64,000 nt of DNA, from contig JALMLS010000332.1 in assembly GCA_038496445.1 (NCBI GenBank), positions 124,001-188,000 on the forward strand, given 5' to 3'. A program made the translations under genes and the position numbers. This DNA comes from Trichosphaerium sp. ATCC 40318 (lineage: Eukaryota; Discosea; Flabellinia; Trichosidae). This document shows, in pieces, positions 59,210-64,000 of the stretch (its first letter is position 1; every line of letters starts with the position of its first letter). The notes under the pieces are model-generated. The model made no database searches and was not told the origin of the DNA. It was given only the letters and a program-made list of their open reading frames with translations.

Positions 59210-60379
59210 TTAACAGCTCACTGTATCTTTGTTTTGTTCGATGAAGTCAACAACCCCTTCAACCAAAAACTTGCCTTCACGCAGTTTTGTGTATTCACAT
59301 GTAGACATGAGTTTACGTATAAAAGTAGAACTAAGGGATTGCTCTGATGTTGTTTGAACTAAGTTCAGGTTTTCTATAGCATCAGGAAACTCCTGCATTG
59401 CTTCAAAAACAGTTAACAATAAAACAAGATGAAGCATAAAATGAACTAAGTTGTACCTTCTTTAACTTTCTCTGTTTCTTCACTTCTTCCAATACATATA
59501 CAAGGTTCACTGCACCTTTTCCACAGACTTACTCTTAGTACATGGTCTGCACCACATATTAACATTACACTAAGTGATGAGGTACCAACACATTTTCTAC
59601 TTTAAACATCAGAAAATTGAAACTATGATAAACCGACATTTCGTCAACTTGAACTTTTCTTTGCCTTACCCGATTTCTTCCTGCATTTTAGTTTGTGTTT
59701 TAGTTGTACTTGCTTCTCCCCAAGAACATACATCTATCCAATCTTGATAATAATTCAGTATAAACTCGTAAAATAAACAAGAAGCACTCACCAGAATTAC
59801 TCGTTGATATTTCGCACATTTTAACACGATTTTCCAAAGTGATAGCTTCTGAGTTAATTATAAGCACAAGTAGGAGATCATGATTATACTGGGTACCTTT
59901 CTTTAGCTTCCATTTAACTTTCATGTCCGAAGAAGGTGATATAAATCCACCAACAACGACTTTATTTTCGTTTTTCTCCATAGCTTCGCGTGCAATATCA
60001 AAGGCTTTTTTGCGAAAGTTTTCCGTCAGTACAAAAAAAATCCAAAAAAAAAAAAGCTTTTCGGCCTTTAAAGCTGTGGGTAGTACGTACTCTTTATATG
60101 CATAACGTGAACTGGATTAAATGACCCGCAAAGTAGCAGTATAACCAACTGCTTTTCAGGATCATTTTGTTGAGCTTTTTCGATGTTTTTACGCAGTTTT
60201 AGAGTTGGTAGAGATACCTCACTCCAAAGCGAGTCGTTTTTAGCACTCTTTTCGTTTTCGGCCTCTAAAGTTGTTATAAACACGATTAATACATAATTGA
60301 GGTAATTAGTTGAGTACGAACTGCATAAATACTCTTTAGTATCATACTTACGTCAGGACGTACCTGCTATATTTGCCAT
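59210..60379 (-). CDS. NMNAT: Nicotinamide mononucleotide adenylyltransferase (NMNAT)
   Basis: Makes NAD from NMN and ATP. Exon 1 MANIA splices over a GTACGT intron to EAENEKSAKNDSLWSEVSLP. The nucleotide-binding motif LLCGSFNPVHVMHIK is the animal-type GSFNPxTxxHLR. Then FDIAREAMEKNENKVVVGGF, ISPSSDMKVKWKL, NRVKMCEIS, DRWIDVCSWGEAS, LICGADHVLRVSLWK and IGRSEE. The C-terminal SSTFIRKLMS matches the ISSTxIRxxL signature (STxxR). All catalytic elements are present. About six exons. Confidence 0.92.
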
Positions 60380-60656
60380 GCGGTTATACAGTCTACAGGA
60401 TGTTTTGCGCCTTATACGCGTCAAAAAACGTAATACTCTGGCCTTTCACTGAACTTTTGTTTTAGCATCTGCACTCTTCAAGGGATATGTAAGGGTGGGT
60501 CTGCTACAAAGCAATTGGAAGGTTACGTAAAATATAGATTTCGTACTGCTCTAGGCAATGATGGTTGCGCTGAAATGCCGAAAAAAGTCTTATGAACAAA
60601 CGTTTAAAAATCGACTTTGCCACCCAAATCCTGATTGTACGTTTTCGTATAGCCTA

Positions 60657-63184
60657 ATGCTACAAAGAATAAGCTTCGCATCATCTACTGCTAGTGGTAG
60701 AAGCGTCAGAACTCGACTTCAGAAGAGGGATGTATCTAGACGCTCAAAGTTATTCATTCCTCTAGTAAATCAAGCCCCACGCGATGCGCGTGCTAATAGC
60801 CATAAAATTCTCGTTCAGGGTGGATATATTCGCCAAGTACGCCAAATTCTTACCAAAACGTATTATACGCATATTATACGCGTACTTAATTGATATCTAG
60901 ACTGCTGCTGGTATATACCAGGTACAAATAAACGTCAAACACTAATTTAACCAAAAAGAGCCATAGTACCTTCCCCTCGGGCTCAGGGTACTAGAAAAAA
61001 TATCAAAAATTGTTTCAGACGAGATGACGAGCATTGGTGGTCAAAAAATGCAAATGCCTAAATTACTACGTGCAGGTACCTTTTGAGATACTATTTTGTG
61101 ATTCATATGTATTTTAACGAACGTGTAAAGACGCCTGGAAAGAAACTGGTAGATGGGAGAGCAGTGGGGCCGAGGTAGACAGCCAAAATCGTTGTATCAA
61201 TTTAAACACTTTTCTAGCTTATTCGGCTTAAAGATCGAAAATCTGAGGACTACTGTCTTGGTCCTACTCATGAAGAAGTGTTCACACAGCTAGCAGCGCA
61301 AGAGGTTACATCAGTGAATAGCTTACCATTGAGGTTGTACCAGATAGGTAGGAGAGATATCAACAATGTACTTTGGCTAATTTTTTTCAAAAAAGGAGAA
61401 AAATATAGGGATGAAATGAGGCCACGTTTTGGCATTTTGAGGGCACGTGAGTTCATCATGAAAGATATGTACACATTCGATGTTGATATAGAAGCAGCAA
61501 AATCAACATATAATGGTACTTAGTATACACCTGTCACGTGCTTAATGTAATACATCTTAGATGTTAGAGAAAGTTATAAAAAAGTTCTATCAAGACTGAA
61601 ACTACCGTTTGTTATTGCTGCAGCAGATTCTGGTAATATAGGCGGTAATCTATCAGAAGAATTTCATGTACTTAACACGGATATTGGTGAAGACGTAATA
61701 TTACATTGCTCCTGTGGCAATTTTTCTTCAAATGTTGAAAAATCGGTACAAACTCCTCTTTTTCTGTGATTTTGTTTCAGGTCACTACTATCACTTACTT
61801 ATATGTATTAGTTAACGATATCTTCAAGTTTAATACCTCCATTACCAGAAAATATGACAATGCAGAATCTCATAGAGGGCTTGAATAGTTTGGATAAGAC
61901 TTTTCCTTTAAAGCAATACATGTTTACTGTACGATTTTTTGTATTCTATTTTAGGACGGTTCCTGGTGTCACTTTTTTGCTTACATCTTTGTTGGAATAG
62001 GTCGAAGGCAAAAAGTACGTATTATTGATGCCAAGGAAACGTAAAGTAAATTGGATTGGTGTACAAAGGCACTTAAAAGCAGAGAAACTAGATCCGTATA
62101 AAAGTATGCTTTTAAATCAACAAAAAAATGACAAACAACCAACCCTTATCTAATTGTTTTTAAATAGCTGAACCTATTGAAAATCTATCTGATTACAACG
62201 TACTTGTTGACGTTCATATACAAAAATCAGGTACATTTTGAAATAAGGTTTTGTCATCAGATCTTTCTTTATTCTCAACAAATTATGAGATTGGGCGTCG
62301 ATTCTCGGTTTACCTGAAGAACAGTATGCAAATCTTGGAGAATCTAAAGCTGGTGAGAACCCAGAGAGTTGTGAAAAGAAAGATTGTATAGGCACACAAG
62401 AAGTTAAAGGTGTAGAGGTAACGTGTAGTGAATCCTTTTTATTCGTTCATTGAATATAACTTGACTCAAATGTTTTGTTTTAAAAAGGTTGGTCACGTAT
62501 TCTTATTGGGACAAAAGTATTCCAAAATTTTTGATTGTAGTTATTCAGACAAAGGAGAAAAACGTGCTGTAGAAATGGGGTACGTTGAACTGATTTATCA
62601 CAAAGAGAAGAGGAAACTTCTTCTTATTTTTTTCTTATTTTGTTTTTTAGATGTTATGGACTTGGAGTGTCTAGATTGCTTGCTGCCCTAGTGGAAGTCA
62701 ATTCAGAAGTAAAAAATAATAAAAGCATTACAAAGTGGCCACTTTCAGTAGCACCTTATGCTTTGGCTATCCTTACACTTCCAGAGACAGGTACATGTTT
62801 TTTTATCACTAGTGATAGTAATTTATTCATTATTGTTCTCACTCACCCTGAAAATAAGAATCACGTGGCTCTGATATTGCGAATCTCTTGGATACAAAGT
62901 ATCCTATACTCTCTCAACACGCATTCATAGATGATAGAGAGCTCAAAATTGGCCGTAAAATGAAGGAAGCACTTCAATTCGTCCCACATGTTGTACGACA
63001 AAATAGTTTGTTTTTCTTTTTAAATTTTACCTTGATGACAGCAGTATTAACCTGTGTTTAGATAATTATTGGTACTAAAGCAAAAGACGGTGAATATGAA
63101 ATGGAAGATCAAAATGGTAACAAAACAATACGATCCCAACAAGAATTCGAAGTATTTTGTAATGAACTTCAATCTCAATTGTAA
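60657..63184 (+). CDS. Prolyl-tRNA synthetase, bacterial type (probably mitochondrial)
   Basis: Charges tRNA-Pro. The N-terminus [20 protein letters not shown] is rich in Ser/Arg without acids, typical of a mitochondrial presequence. Class II motifs: [20 protein letters not shown] with TAAGIYQYLPLG (motif 1), [31 protein letters not shown] (motif 2), [13 protein letters not shown] and [16 protein letters not shown] (motif 3). Between motifs 2 and 3 an INS editing-type domain is recognisable ([33 protein letters not shown]), the mark of the bacterial form. The anticodon domain follows ([42 protein letters not shown]). About 14 exons; upstream frame to 60558 is open. Confidence 0.9.
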
Positions 63185-63372
63185 CAAATCAAACACGAAT
63201 TTGCAACTACAACTTTGTAATGCCACCTAACTTTCGCTCCAACAAAGACCATTCTTTAGTCATCACGAAACATGAGCAATTGTTTGCAAAGCGGTTCGTG
63301 CATAGATTCTACAGTGGTACAAAGCAAACCATTTTTTTTTTGGAATTGAAGATTTATTGGATATTAAAGAAA

Positions 63373-64000
63373 TTACTTGTATCCTCCTTGATTTCCGAAT
63401 TTTTTGATAATATCATCATTATGAGGATTAATAGGATTCATCAAATAAGGGTACTTTTGTACAGCAAGTTTCCATTGATACTCTGCAGTCAAGTAATTCG
63501 CAACCTGACTCCTAAATGGAGAAAAAAAAAGTCAAACAAAATCTTCCTTAGTCTGAGTTTTTAACGCACGGATGGAAGCCATCAACAGGTTCAATCAAGT
63601 CAATTAAATCTCCACCTTGTTCTTTATACTCGGCGAATATAGCTAAAGTAGGTTTTTTCGATAAGTAAACAGTATATAAACAGTTATAGTTGGTACCTTG
63701 TAGAGGGTTATCAAAGTATGTCATATCGAAATTCTTGAAAGTGTTGTTCGCCATTATTTTACTGTAAACAGCAGAAAGTTCTATAGCACGTTGTGTAGTC
63801 AATTCACGCCATGTTGCATTTGAATTCATCCATCCAAAGCAAGGAGATATTTCCTAAGAGAACAAACAATATTAGTTAACCAAAAAAAGTTTTTTAGGTT
63901 AACCATCCATTCGTACCAGGCAGTTAAAGTAGTCGTAGTAGTGCGAATACGTAACATCTTTCCTGTATGAACCAAGTGGATGTATCTTGTTCGCTAGAAG
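63373..64000 (-). CDS. AOAH: Acyloxyacyl hydrolase (AOAH)-like GDSL lipase, 3' part
   Basis: The 5' part lies beyond the window. Visible exons: LGSYRKDVTYSHYYDYFNCL; then ISPCFGWMNSNATWRELTTQ, RAIELSAVYSKIMANNTFKN, FDMTYFDN, GGDLIDLIEPVDGFHP with the catalytic DxxH of GDSL/SGNH hydrolases; and after a GTGCGT intron SQVANYLTAEYQWKLAVQKYPY with a C-terminal FGNQGGY. The CWGWMNSNAT-RALTTQRAIELS and EPVDGFHP blocks are those of AOAH, which removes secondary acyl chains from bacterial lipopolysaccharide. In a phagotroph this would help detoxify or digest bacterial prey. The SGNH serine is not in view. Confidence 0.85.

Overview
The window is nuclear DNA from a free-living unicellular eukaryote with an AT-rich, compact, intron-dense genome. 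Most genes have several exons and introns of about 28-140 nt. Donors are very often GTACGT, and genes lie a few hundred bases apart on both strands. The gene content (an ankyrin-Sec7-PH protein with the architecture of Dictyostelium SecG, RasGAP, acyloxyacyl-hydrolase-like protein, F-box/LRR and BTB proteins, Reeler-domain surface proteins, bacterial-type mitochondrial ProRS) suggests an amoeboid protist such as an amoebozoan or heterolobosean. The species cannot be fixed from the sequence. No operons, CRISPR arrays, rRNA or convincing tRNA genes were seen.

Layout. 0-8 kb: two minus-strand signalling genes, a RasGAP with a C-terminal beta-propeller (cut by the left edge) and the SecG-like ARF exchange factor. 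8.6-13.4 kb: a possible beta-sandwich DNA-binding protein with S/P repeats, a kelch/PSI single-pass receptor-like protein and a small HAD protein. 13.6-19.3 kb: a basic hypothetical protein, long gene-poor stretches, a chromodomain protein and a MORN_2/YwqK-like protein. 19.6-31.8 kb: a protein kinase, a BAF60/SMARCD SWI/SNF subunit, a small unknown, biosynthetic threonine dehydratase, a SnoaL/NTF2-like protein, NSE4 and a tentative gene. 31.9-44.2 kb: two paralogues that join a Reeler domain to an LPMO-like domain through an internal membrane hairpin, separated by an F-box/ankyrin gene, a P450 and 2.2 kb with no recognisable gene. 44.4-48.7 kb: a divergent pair, secreted allantoate-deiminase-like hydrolase and a BTB protein. 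49-52.3 kb: an F-box/LRR gene whose probable first exon carries a 5'-truncated LINE with a 17-bp target-site duplication. 52.7 kb: a TA-flanked MITE. 53.3-64 kb: a C2 protein, GST-kappa, an FBXO8-like F-box/Sec7 protein, a CRAL-TRIO protein, NMNAT, mitochondrial ProRS and the 3' part of an AOAH-like gene.

The most striking system is the Reeler-LPMO pair. Each protein starts with a signal peptide and Reeler domain, then crosses the membrane twice. Directly after the second hydrophobic segment, at a good signal-peptidase site, comes a domain that would start with His (HNW), as mature copper LPMOs do. Other genome-wide signals are a strong excess of the palindrome CACGTG (about 60 copies by eye), introns as short as 28-30 nt, and GC-AG introns with GCACGT or GCATGT donors. 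Exon boundaries were inferred by eye from reading frame, splice consensus and domain continuity, so individual junctions may be off by a few bases.
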